A stretch of 64,000 bases of DNA. Source: Robiginitomaculum sp. GTDB lineage: Bacteria; Pseudomonadota; Alphaproteobacteria; Caulobacterales; Maricaulaceae. This document shows, in pieces, positions 56,804-64,000 of this stretch; position 1 is the first letter of the stretch, and every line of letters starts with the position of its first letter. The position numbers were made by a program, and so were the translations under genes. Below the pieces are notes generated by a model, which saw only the letters and a program-made list of their open reading frames with translations, did not search any database and was not told the DNA's origin. Location: assembly GCA_030949705.1 (NCBI GenBank), contig JAUZSF010000017.1, positions 1-64,000 on the forward strand, read 5' to 3'.

Positions 56804-58329
56804 CCGCGCGCGTCTATATTCCCGCTGATATGCTGAGCCTTGCGCTGGGTGCCGATGAGGTGGCCAAGGTTATCGCCGAAACTGCCAAGGACACAGATAT
56901 AGAGATTATCCGCACCGGATCACGCGGGATCTGTTGGGCGGAACCGCTGATCGAGGTGGAAACAGGCGCCGGGCGCGTGGCCTATGGCAAGGTCAGTGCG
57001 GATGATGTGCCAAGCCTGTTCGCAGCGGATTTTCTGGGTGGCGGTGCGCACAAAAAATGCCTTGGCCCCGTCAACGAAATTGCCTTTTTGAAAGAGCAAC
57101 AGCGCCATATTTTTAAATCCTGTGGGCTGTACGCGCCTTGCGATCTTACCTCTTATGCGGCCAATGGCGGGTTTGCGGGCCTGCGCGCGGCGCTGGCCAT
57201 GAACGCGGGGAGCATTATTGATGAGGTAGAGGCCTCTGGCCTGCGCGGGCGCGGCGGCGCGGCGTTTCCGGCGTTTATTAAATGGCGCACGGTTATGGGC
57301 GCGAACAAAACGCAAAAATATATCGTCTGCAATGCCGATGAGGGCGATTCGGGCACCTTTGCGGATCGGCTGATCATGGAAGGTGATCCGTTTTTGCTGA
57401 TCGAGGGTATGGTGATTGCGGGCCTTGCTACCGGGGCAGACAAGGGCGTGATCTATTTACGTTCCGAATATCCAGTGGCCCGCAAGGTGCTGGAACAGGC
57501 AATCACCACAGCAAGAGAACAAAACTGGCTGGGGCCAGACATTCAGGGCAGCGGCAAAGCCTTTGATCTTAGCGTGTTTGTCGGCGGTGGCTCATATGTC
57601 TGCGGCGAAGAAACGGCCCTTTTGGAAAGTCTGGAGGGCAAGGCTGGGATTGTGCGCGCCAAACCGCCATTGCCCGCGCTGGAAGGCCTGTATGGCCTGC
57701 CCACCCTGATCCATAATGTCATTACCCTATGTGCCGTGCCTGAGATCATCGCCCAAGGCGGTGAAGCCCACGCCAAACTGGGCGTAGGGCGCTCTGCCGG
57801 CACCATGTGTTTTCAGCTTGCCGGCGACATTAAACACGGCGGGCTGGTCGAAGTCCCCTTCGGGATAAGCTTGCGCACCTTGCTGGACGATTTTGGCGGC
57901 GGCACGCGCTCTGGCCTGCCCATCAAAGCGGTGCAGATCGGCGGGCCATTGGGCGCCTATCTGCCGCCGCATTTATTCGACACACCGCTGACCTATGAGG
58001 CGTTTGCGGACTTGGGGGCGGGCCTTGGACATGGGGGCATTGTGGTCTTTAACGAACGCGCCGATATGCGCGCCCAGGCCCGTTATGCCTTTGAGTTTTG
58101 CACTCATGAGAGCTGCGGCAAATGCACGCCGTGCCGGATTGGGTCAGTCCGGGGCGCAGAATTGCTGACAAGTAGCACCCCCGATCTGGGACTGGTGGAT
58201 GATCTTTGCGACGTGATGGTGGCCGGGTCGGCCTGTGCCATGGGGTCGATGACGCCGATCCCGGTGCAATCCGCCATGACGCACTTTCCCGATGAGTTTG
58301 GCGTACGTGCCACACAGGCGGCGGAGTGA
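56800..58329 (+). CDS. fdsB: NAD-dependent formate dehydrogenase beta subunit (NuoF-like)
   Basis: The 509-residue subunit carries FMN and the NADH-binding site. The N-terminal 110 residues have a NuoE-like fold, and then GLRGRGGAAFPAFIKW (NADH), YIVCNADEGDSGTFADRLIM (FMN), GSYVCGEETALLESLEGK, and the [4Fe-4S] motif ESCGKCTPCRIGSVRGAELL. It accepts electrons from FdsA and reduces NAD+. It overlaps fdsG by four bases and is followed by fdsA after a 4-base gap. Confidence 0.95.
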   Translation: MTARVYIPADMLSLALGADEVAKVIAETAKDTDIEIIRTGSRGICWAEPLIEVETGAGRVAYGKVSADDVPSLFAADFLGGGAHKKCLGPVNEIAFLKEQQRHIFKSCGLYAPCDLTSYAANGGFAGLRAALAMNAGSIIDEVEASGLRGRGGAAFPAFIKWRTVMGANKTQKYIVCNADEGDSGTFADRLIMEGDPFLLIEGMVIAGLATGADKGVIYLRSEYPVARKVLEQAITTAREQNWLGPDIQGSGKAFDLSVFVGGGSYVCGEETALLESLEGKAGIVRAKPPLPALEGLYGLPTLIHNVITLCAVPEIIAQGGEAHAKLGVGRSAGTMCFQLAGDIKHGGLVEVPFGISLRTLLDDFGGGTRSGLPIKAVQIGGPLGAYLPPHLFDTPLTYEAFADLGAGLGHGGIVVFNERADMRAQARYAFEFCTHESCGKCTPCRIGSVRGAELLTSSTPDLGLVDDLCDVMVAGSACAMGSMTPIPVQSAMTHFPDEFGVRATQAAE

Positions 58330-58333
58330 TGAT

Positions 58334-61150
58334 ATGAGCGATTTGAAACCGCCAGACCTTGGCACCCCGCCCTCGCCGTCTGAAAACGATGTCACCCTGT
58401 CCATTGATGGCCAACCCGTCACCGTGCCCGAGGGCACATCCATATTGCGCGCGGCACGCCTTGCCGGATCAGACATCCCCAGCCTGTGTGCCACGGAAAG
58501 CCTGAAGGCATTGGGATCCTGTCGCCTGTGTCTGGTGGAAATTGAGGGGCGCACCGGCACACCCTCGTCATGCACCACGCCCGTTTCCGCTGGCATGGTG
58601 GTGCAGACCGAAACGCCGCGCCTGAACCGCATTCGCAAAGGCGTGATGGAGCTTTATATCTCGGATCACCCGTTGGATTGTCTGACCTGTGCGGCCAATG
58701 GAGATTGCGAATTACAGGACATGGCGGGCCGGGTGGGTCTGCGCAATGTGCGCTATGACAGCGCCGGGGCCAACCATCTGGACGCCCCCAAGGATACCAG
58801 CAACCCGTATTTCACCTTTGATCCGACCAAGTGCATTGTCTGCGCCCGCTGTGTGCGCGCCTGTGACGAGGTGCAAGGCACGTTGGCGCTAAGCGTTTCG
58901 GGGCGCGGCTTTGACGCGGTGATCAGCGCCGGTGGCACAGACTTTTTTGACAGCGAATGCGTCTCCTGTGGAGCCTGTGTACAGGCCTGCCCCACCGCCA
59001 CCTTGATGGAAAACACGGTGATCGATCTGGGCCTGCCGGACCGGGTGGTCAAAACCACTTGCGCCTATTGCGGGGTTGGCTGTTCGTTTCGCGCCGAAAT
59101 GAAAGGCGAAACCGTGGTGCGCATGGTGCCTGACGCGGATGGGAAGGCCAATCATGGCCATTCCTGTGTCAAAGGGCGCTTTGCCTGGGGCTATGCCACC
59201 CACCCGGACCGCCAAACCCAGCCAATGATCCGTGAGCGCATCAGCGATGACTGGCGCGTGGTCAGTTGGGACGAGGCCTTTGCCTTTGCCGCCGCACGCC
59301 TGAACGCCATCAAGGCCAAATACGGCCCGGGTTCTATTGGCGGCATCACCTCATCGCGGTGCACCAATGAAGAAGTGTGGCTGGTCCAAAAAATGATCCG
59401 CGCCGCCTTTGGCAATAATAATGTCGATACCTGTGCGCGGGTTTGCCATTCGCCCACCGGCTATGGCCTGAAACAGACCTTTGGCGAAAGCGCCGGCACA
59501 CAAAACTTTGATTCGGTGCGTGCCGCCGATGTCATTATGGTGATTGGGGCCAACCCCACCGAAGCGCACCCGGTATTTGGCTCGGCCATGAAAAAACGCC
59601 TGCGCGAAGGGGCCAAGCTGATCGTGCTGGACCCACGGGCCATCGAACTGGTCAGCGCACCGCATATTCGCGCCGATTATCATCTGCCGCTGCGCCCCGG
59701 CACCAATGTGGCCATGATCAATGCCTTTGCCCATGTGATCGTTACCGAAAACTTGCTTGATGAGGATTTTGTGAAGGCGCGTTGCGATACACACTCTTTC
59801 AAGGATTGGCGCGACTTTGCCGCCCGCGACGAAAATGCGCCCGAGGCCGTGGCCGAGATTACCGGCGTATCCGCCGACACTATTCGCGCCGCCGCGCGTC
59901 TTTATGCCAGAGGTCCCAACAGCGCCATTTATTATGGCCTGGGCGTGACCGAACACAGTCAGGGCTCGACCATGGTGATGGGCATGGCGAATTTGGCCAT
60001 GGCGACGGGCAATATTGGCCGCGCCGGTGTGGGCGTGAACCCCATGCGCGGGCAAAACAATGTGCAGGGATCGTGCGACATGGGTTCTTTTCCCCATGAG
60101 TTTGCCGGGTATCGTCCGGTCAGTGATGAGGTTACGCGCGCTGCTTTTGAAGATGAGTGGGGCGTGACGCTGGACGGCACGCCGGGCCTGCGCATCCCCA
60201 ATATGTTGGACGAGGCCTGCGTCGGCACTTTCAAGGGCATGTATATTCAGGGCGAGGATATTGCCCAGAGCGACCCCAACACGCTGCATGTCGAAGCAGC
60301 CTTGCGCGGTCTGGATTGCCTCATTGTGCAGGACTTGTTCCTCAATGAAACCGCGCGCTTTGCCCATGTGTTTTTGCCGGGCACGTCTTTTCTGGAAAAA
60401 GATGGCACCTTTATCAATGCCGAGCGGCGCATCAACCGGGTGCGCCCGGCCATCACCTCGCCCACTGGCATGGCCGAATGGCAGGTCACCGCGGAGTTAA
60501 GCACTGCCATGGGCTATCCCATGCAATATGACAGCGCCGCCCAGATTATGGACGAAATTGCGCGCCTTAGCCCCACCATGAGTGCGGTCAGCTTTGCCAT
60601 GCTGGATGAAAAAGGATCGGTACAATGGCCCTGCACCAAAGACGCCCCCGAGGGTACGCCAGTGATGCACAAACACGAATTTGTGCGGGGCAAGGGCCTG
60701 TTTGTCCTGACCGAATTTACCCCCACCGAAGAGCGCGCCAATCGCAAATTTCCGCTCTTGCTGACCACCGGGCGCTTGCTGAGCCAATATAATGTGGGCC
60801 AGCAAACCCGGCGCACGGAAAATCAGCGCTGGGCGGAACGGGACGAGCTGGAAATTCACCAATCAGACGCTGATATGCGCGGTATTCGCACTGGCGATCT
60901 GGTCGCCATCCAGTCGCGCATGGGCGAGACAACCTTGCGTGCCCGCATCTCGGAACGGGTGCAGCCGGGGGTGGTTTATACCACCTTTCATCACCCCGAA
61001 TCCGGGGCCAATGTGGTCACCACCGAACTATCAGACTGGGCCACCTCCTGCCCGGAATACAAGGTCACGGCGGTACAGGTACACCCGGCCAACCACCTTT
61101 CAGACTGGCAAAATCAACGCAAAACCGCTGCCATTGAGGCGGCGCAATAA
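58334..61150 (+). CDS. fdsA: NAD-dependent formate dehydrogenase alpha (catalytic) subunit
   Basis: The protein is about 938 residues from the ATG at 58334; the reading frame is open further upstream, but into fdsB. It has a [2Fe-2S] part (CATESLKALGSCRLCLVEIE), a HPLDCLTCAANGDCEL segment, ferredoxin-like clusters (CIVCARCVRACDE, CVSCGACVQACPTA), and CAYCGVGC for the cluster near the molybdopterin. The catalytic residue is Cys371 in RVCHSPTGYG, not selenocysteine (TGC codon). GVTEHSQGSTMVMGMANLAM and LHTTF-like FHHPESGANVVTTEL continue the Mo-bis-MGD domain. It oxidises formate to CO2. Confidence 0.97.
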   Translation: MSDLKPPDLGTPPSPSENDVTLSIDGQPVTVPEGTSILRAARLAGSDIPSLCATESLKALGSCRLCLVEIEGRTGTPSSCTTPVSAGMVVQTETPRLNRIRKGVMELYISDHPLDCLTCAANGDCELQDMAGRVGLRNVRYDSAGANHLDAPKDTSNPYFTFDPTKCIVCARCVRACDEVQGTLALSVSGRGFDAVISAGGTDFFDSECVSCGACVQACPTATLMENTVIDLGLPDRVVKTTCAYCGVGCSFRAEMKGETVVRMVPDADGKANHGHSCVKGRFAWGYATHPDRQTQPMIRERISDDWRVVSWDEAFAFAAARLNAIKAKYGPGSIGGITSSRCTNEEVWLVQKMIRAAFGNNNVDTCARVCHSPTGYGLKQTFGESAGTQNFDSVRAADVIMVIGANPTEAHPVFGSAMKKRLREGAKLIVLDPRAIELVSAPHIRADYHLPLRPGTNVAMINAFAHVIVTENLLDEDFVKARCDTHSFKDWRDFAARDENAPEAVAEITGVSADTIRAAARLYARGPNSAIYYGLGVTEHSQGSTMVMGMANLAMATGNIGRAGVGVNPMRGQNNVQGSCDMGSFPHEFAGYRPVSDEVTRAAFEDEWGVTLDGTPGLRIPNMLDEACVGTFKGMYIQGEDIAQSDPNTLHVEAALRGLDCLIVQDLFLNETARFAHVFLPGTSFLEKDGTFINAERRINRVRPAITSPTGMAEWQVTAELSTAMGYPMQYDSAAQIMDEIARLSPTMSAVSFAMLDEKGSVQWPCTKDAPEGTPVMHKHEFVRGKGLFVLTEFTPTEERANRKFPLLLTTGRLLSQYNVGQQTRRTENQRWAERDELEIHQSDADMRGIRTGDLVAIQSRMGETTLRARISERVQPGVVYTTFHHPESGANVVTTELSDWATSCPEYKVTAVQVHPANHLSDWQNQRKTAAIEAAQ

Positions 61151-61155
61151 CCCTC

Positions 61156-61968
61156 ATGACAAAGCAAAGTGCCAACCAGCAAATCAAGGCCCGGCGTCTT
61201 GGCCCAAAGGGGCAACAGCAGATTGACTGGTGCGCCCCCACCGAAGTGCCCATCGGCATGGTCTATAACCAGACCCCCCATGCGGTGATGATGGCCACCC
61301 CCGAAGATCTGCATGATTTTGCACTGGGTTTCGCACTATCCGAAGGCGTGATTAATCAGGCCAATGAGTTGGAAAAGATAGACATCCACCCCTTAAAGGG
61401 CGGAATCGAGCTGCACATGCGCATCCCGGACAAGCGCGCCGAACGCCTGGAACTGCATGGTCAACGACGGGCACATTTTGGCCGCGCCGGGTGTGGTCTG
61501 TGCGGGGTGGATCGGCTGGAGGATGCCATTCGTCCTTTGCCACAATTAGCCGATACCGATTTGCGTCTGCCCTACGATCTGGCGGGCAAAGCCGCCAGTG
61601 CGCTGGCCGAGGCACAGCCCCTGCGCCGCGCCAATAAAAGCGTGCACGGGGCCGCCTGGGTGGATGGAGACGGCCAGGTAATGATGGTGCGCGAAGATAT
61701 TGGTCGCCACAATGCGCTGGACAAGCTGATCGGTGCAGGCGCCAGTGGAGGTGCAGATTTTGACAGCGGCTTTGCGCTGCTTTCCAGCCGGTGTACGTTT
61801 GAGTTGGCGCAAAAATGCGCCCTTGTGGGCATTCGTGCCCTTCTGACCCTGTCTGCGCCATCGGCCAGCGCCGTGGACACGGCCAAACGGGCCAATCTGG
61901 CACTGGCCTCATGGGACCGGCGCACCGGCTCGCTGGTGGTGTTCAGCGGCGCAAGCTGGGTGGCTTAG
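61156..61968 (+). CDS. fdhD: FdhD, sulfurtransferase needed for formate dehydrogenase
   Basis: The 270-residue protein binds and sulfurates the Mo-bis-MGD cofactor for FdsA, with IscS as sulfur donor. The cysteine loop is CGLCGVDRLED (Cys113 and Cys116). Typical segments are ALGFALSEGVI, VREDIGRHNALDKLIGA, LLSSRCTFELAQKCALVGIR and LTLSAPSASAVDTAKRANLA. It starts 6 bases after fdsA. No fdsD gene for the small delta subunit follows, though that gene accompanies many fds operons. Confidence 0.94.
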   Translation: MTKQSANQQIKARRLGPKGQQQIDWCAPTEVPIGMVYNQTPHAVMMATPEDLHDFALGFALSEGVINQANELEKIDIHPLKGGIELHMRIPDKRAERLELHGQRRAHFGRAGCGLCGVDRLEDAIRPLPQLADTDLRLPYDLAGKAASALAEAQPLRRANKSVHGAAWVDGDGQVMMVREDIGRHNALDKLIGAGASGGADFDSGFALLSSRCTFELAQKCALVGIRALLTLSAPSASAVDTAKRANLALASWDRRTGSLVVFSGASWVA

Positions 61969-61977
61969 AAGCAGGAC

Positions 61978-62736
61978 CTATTTTACCGAAATGGGCCGAA
62001 AATCATAATTGGTGACCACATCATCAAATCTGATTTTGCGAATAATAGCCGTGCCGGCAACCTTGTTATGTTCTTCAACCTTGACCAGCGGACCACCATA
62101 CCAAGCGGGAGCATATTTCTGGTAAATATCAAACTGTTTTACCTTGGCAATGGGAATCGGGTGAAAAGGTCTCTCGGCCACATAATGCAGCCAGTGGATC
62201 ATGCCATCTTTCTTGCCCACCGCAATTTTGCCATTCATATATTTGGCAATATCAGCGCCTTTTCCTTCGCCGCTGACATAGTAGCTGTCTGCAATTTCAA
62301 AGCCATAAACCAACTCGTCACCATCTTCGCTAACCAGCGTTACTCCTTTGCTCAGACGCTGGCGCAAAGGCGGCAAATACAAATCCTTATTGGCATCATA
62401 ATCTTCACTGCTGTGCTTGAGGTTTTTGCGCTGTTGACGACGTGCCTGTTTGGCATAGCCTTTTGGATCTTTTTCATAATCGGGATAAAGAATGGCCCAG
62501 CGCTGTTCCTGTGGTGCCCCCGGATTAAATGATTTTTCAAGAAAAATCTTTCCAAAGCGAACAATCTTGCGCCGAAAATAAAACACAGCGTCAGCATTTT
62601 TTGCATTTCTGGCCTCGGCCTCGACCAAGGCGGCCTCCAGTGGTGCCGGAAGCGCCGAAGTCGCCATAGCGGGAACACCATAAAGGGTCAGCGCAACAAT
62701 GACGAATACAAAAGCTGATATGCGGTTTTTAATCAT
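61978..62736 (-). CDS. Exported protein of unknown function, 252 residues
   Basis: The protein starts with a signal peptide (MIKNRISAFVFVIVALTLYG, cleavage near AMA/TS). The mature part is basic in the middle (KDPKGYAKQARRQQRKN) and has EDGDELVYGFEIADSYYVSG and NKVAGTAIIRKIRFDDVVTN, a pattern like outer-membrane or lipid-transfer carrier beta domains. I do not recognise a family with confidence. It lies convergent with fdhD, with 9 bases between their stops, so it is not part of the formate operon. Confidence 0.68.
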   Translation of the reverse strand: MIKNRISAFVFVIVALTLYGVPAMATSALPAPLEAALVEAEARNAKNADAVFYFRRKIVRFGKIFLEKSFNPGAPQEQRWAILYPDYEKDPKGYAKQARRQQRKNLKHSSEDYDANKDLYLPPLRQRLSKGVTLVSEDGDELVYGFEIADSYYVSGEGKGADIAKYMNGKIAVGKKDGMIHWLHYVAERPFHPIPIAKVKQFDIYQKYAPAWYGGPLVKVEEHNKVAGTAIIRKIRFDDVVTNYDFRPISVK

Positions 62737-63148
62737 GGAAAACGTACTCCAAACAGTTTGCTCTGCACCATTATCGTGTTTAAGCGGGAAAAGGAATGGG
62801 TGCGGTTGCTATCCCTTAAATCCTCTAAAAACGGCAAAATGAGGACCTGATCGCGTGAAAAAGGGCAATACAGGGGCGAAGCATTTTCCCAAGATTCGAG
62901 CCGTTCTTTTTCTCCTCGCATTCACCTGTTAAAGATTGAAACCTTTATTGACTGGACTTTTACATAACATTTCTTCCATAATAGCTTAACAGCATGTAGG
63001 ATTTGACATTCTTGAATTTCCCTTTAGGGGAAAGAATTCGGCAGACGGGGCTATGGGCGGTTACCTTGTTATGTCGCCATGGAATAAGCGAGGATGATTC
63101 TGCGCTTTCACGCCGTATGGCAGAGCAGTTTGGGCAGAGCAGTTTGGT
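62737..63148. other. Promoter-bearing spacer before acp
   Basis: No gene is recognised. It holds a possible promoter region with TTGACA (63003-63008), the inverted repeat TTTCCC (63017-63022) facing GGGAAA (63028-63033), and a 14-base perfect tandem duplication directly before the acp ATG (63119-63146). A 62-codon frame on the minus strand at its left end has no protein-like features. Confidence 0.5.
63119..63146. repeat. Perfect 14-base tandem duplication before acp
   Basis: GGCAGAGCAGTTTG occurs twice without gap (63119-63132, 63133-63146), ending 2 bases before the first ATG of acp. It may be a real slippage product or an assembly artefact. It moves upstream signals away from the start and may alter the leader. 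Confidence 0.75.
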
Positions 63149-63427
63149 ATGAAATCATCACAATCAGCAGATACGATGAATGGTGCAGAAGCGGTTATGC
63201 TGGAAATCCAGACCCATTTGCGGGCCCGGGCAGGTGAAAGTGCCATCATTGGGCCGGACACCAATATCACCCGTGATCTGGGCCTCGATTCGCTGGCCAT
63301 CATGGATTTTATTTTTGACCTTGAAGACAGCTTTGATATTTCCATCCCCATGGAACGCATTGCCGAGGTGCAAACCTTGGCCGATTTAGCCAAAGCGATA
63401 GAAGTCCTGCAAAAGGAAGCGGCCTGA
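63149..63427 (+). CDS. Acyl carrier protein, probably for sphingolipid synthesis
   Basis: The 92-residue protein is an acyl carrier protein: TRDLGLDSLAIMDFIFDLED has the phosphopantetheine Ser48, followed by FDISIPMERIAEVQTLADLA. Starts at 63176 (MNGAEAV) or 63197 (MLEIQTH) would also give complete ACPs. It lies 1 base before a serine palmitoyltransferase-like gene, the arrangement in Caulobacter-type sphingolipid clusters, in which a dedicated ACP carries the fatty acyl chain (family knowledge). The role is inferred from this neighbour. Confidence 0.9.
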   Translation: MKSSQSADTMNGAEAVMLEIQTHLRARAGESAIIGPDTNITRDLGLDSLAIMDFIFDLEDSFDISIPMERIAEVQTLADLAKAIEVLQKEAA

Positions 63428-63428
63428 T

Positions 63429-64000
63429 ATGAGTAGCATATTCGATAAATTTGCGCCCTTGCAGGAACAACATGCCAGCCTGACGGCGCTGGGCCGCAGC
63501 CCGGCCGATATCGAGTTTCAGGAAATCATATCGCCAACCGAAGCCACCTTAAATGGCAAACGCACGATTTTGATGGGTACCAATAATTATTTGGGCCTGA
63601 CCTTTGATGATGAGGCCGTTGAAGCGGCCATCGAATCCTTGAGAACCGAAGGCACCGGCACCACCGGATCACGCATCGCCAATGGCAGTTATGATGGTCA
63701 TAAAGAGCTGGAAAAAGAACTGGCCGAATTTTATGGCATGCGCTCGGCCATTTTGTTTTCCACCGGCTATCAGGCCAATCTGGGGGCCATTGCCGCCCTG
63801 GCTGGTCGCGATGATTATCTGTTGATTGATGCGGACAGCCACGCCAGCATTTATGATGCCTGCCGTCTCAGCGATGCTCAGGTCATCCGCTTTCGCCACA
63901 ATGATCCACAAAACCTGGCCCGCAAGCTGGAACGTCTGGAGGGCACTTCGGGCAGCAAGCTGATTGTGGTCGAAAGCATTTATTCCATGCTGGGTGATAT
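63429..64000 (+). CDS. Serine palmitoyltransferase-like alpha-oxoamine synthase (partial, runs off the window)
   Basis: The visible 190 codons begin MSSIFDKFAPLQEQHASLTA and contain LMGTNNYLGLTFDDEAVEAA, GTGTTGSRIANGSYDGHKEL, ILFSTGYQANLGAIAALAG and DADSHASIYDACRLS, the conserved segments of the PLP enzymes that condense serine, glycine or alanine with acyl thioesters. The PLP lysine lies beyond the end. The adjacent ACP gene and the resemblance to Caulobacter and Sphingomonas enzymes point to serine palmitoyltransferase, which makes 3-ketosphinganine. 2-amino-3-ketobutyrate-CoA ligase and 5-aminolevulinate synthase are alternatives. Confidence 0.85.
   Translation, partial: MSSIFDKFAPLQEQHASLTALGRSPADIEFQEIISPTEATLNGKRTILMGTNNYLGLTFDDEAVEAAIESLRTEGTGTTGSRIANGSYDGHKELEKELAEFYGMRSAILFSTGYQANLGAIAALAGRDDYLLIDADSHASIYDACRLSDAQVIRFRHNDPQNLARKLERLEGTSGSKLIVVESIYSMLGD

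Noticed and set aside
59444-59446. Selenocysteine in formate dehydrogenase
   Set aside because: The catalytic codon is TGC (Cys), with no in-frame TGA or SECIS-like hairpin needed.
59351-60367. 338-codon minus-strand frame opposite fdsA
   Set aside because: Antisense frame in GC-rich coding DNA; its His- and Gly-rich sequence matches no family.
62733-62921. 62-codon minus-strand frame before the exported protein
   Set aside because: No ribosome-binding site, no hydrophobic or domain pattern, and it overlaps the promoter region.
63119-63146. Attachment-site duplication from an integrated element
   Set aside because: The two copies adjoin with nothing between them and no integrase is present.

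Overview
The window looks like chromosomal DNA of an alphaproteobacterium. The gene set fits that class: a two-gene methylmalonyl-CoA mutase (mutAB), the block guaB / YjbR-like / RsmB-like / guaA, an NAD-type soluble formate dehydrogenase (fdsGBA-fdhD), a one-polypeptide serine deaminase, a gene-transfer-agent-type holin, an acyl carrier protein next to a serine palmitoyltransferase-like gene (sphingolipid synthesis), and the GC-rich dispersed hairpin repeats common in alphaproteobacteria. KdsA shows that the cell makes Kdo-containing LPS. I cannot name the order or genus. No tRNA, rRNA, CRISPR array, insertion sequence or integrase was seen.

Layout. 1-5.4 kb: the end of a broken amidase gene, a repeat-filled spacer, a TetR regulator with a rhodanese-type sulfurtransferase, an AhpD-like protein, sdaA, and a lone lysis pair (M15 endolysin plus 3TM holin). 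5.5-9.3 kb: mutAB. 9.3-16.3 kb: mostly minus-strand housekeeping genes (DUF486 membrane protein, Atm1-type ABC exporter, LysM protein, RuvX, cyclophilin, RidA, M20 peptidase) plus a LOG-family hydrolase. 16.4-18.6 kb: a PAS hybrid histidine kinase. 19-25.8 kb: topA, rnr, a Nudix gene and kdsA. 26-29.5 kb: a FlaA1/WbpM-like sugar dehydratase, a nucleotidyltransferase-fold protein and an exported pentapeptide-repeat protein. 29.5-36.5 kb: aspS and the gua block. 36.5-48.8 kb: accessory genes, several divergent from their own regulators with clear palindromic operators, a second hybrid kinase with a periplasmic CXXCH heme motif, detoxification genes and an aldehyde dehydrogenase. 48.8-62 kb: a tightly packed ten-gene molybdate uptake and molybdopterin operon (modCBA, an unknown gene, mobA, moaE, moaD, moeA, moaC-mogA fusion, moaA), divergent from fdsGBA-fdhD, with a perfect FNR/FixK-type box between them. 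63-64 kb: acp and the start of a serine palmitoyltransferase-like gene.

How the genes work together. The 48.8-62 kb region forms one functional unit: ModABC imports molybdate, Moa/Moe/Mob proteins build the cofactor, FdhD prepares it for insertion, and FdsGBA oxidises formate with NAD+. The box TTGAT-N4-ATCAA suggests oxygen or redox control of one or both arms. The regulator/operator pairs at 38.1, 42.8 and 43.3 kb look like small self-regulated stress or detoxification modules.

Sequence quality. Six genes (amidase, sulfurtransferase, AhpD-like, cyclophilin, DUF302, aspS) are each split by one single-base indel, five of them an extra base in a mononucleotide run. Because aspS is normally essential, most of these are probably sequencing or assembly errors. 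A second VOC gene has an in-frame TAG. Two families of dispersed hairpin repeats fill the spacers and have replaced the natural 3' ends of kdsA and the endolysin gene; their stems differ between copies but stay paired.
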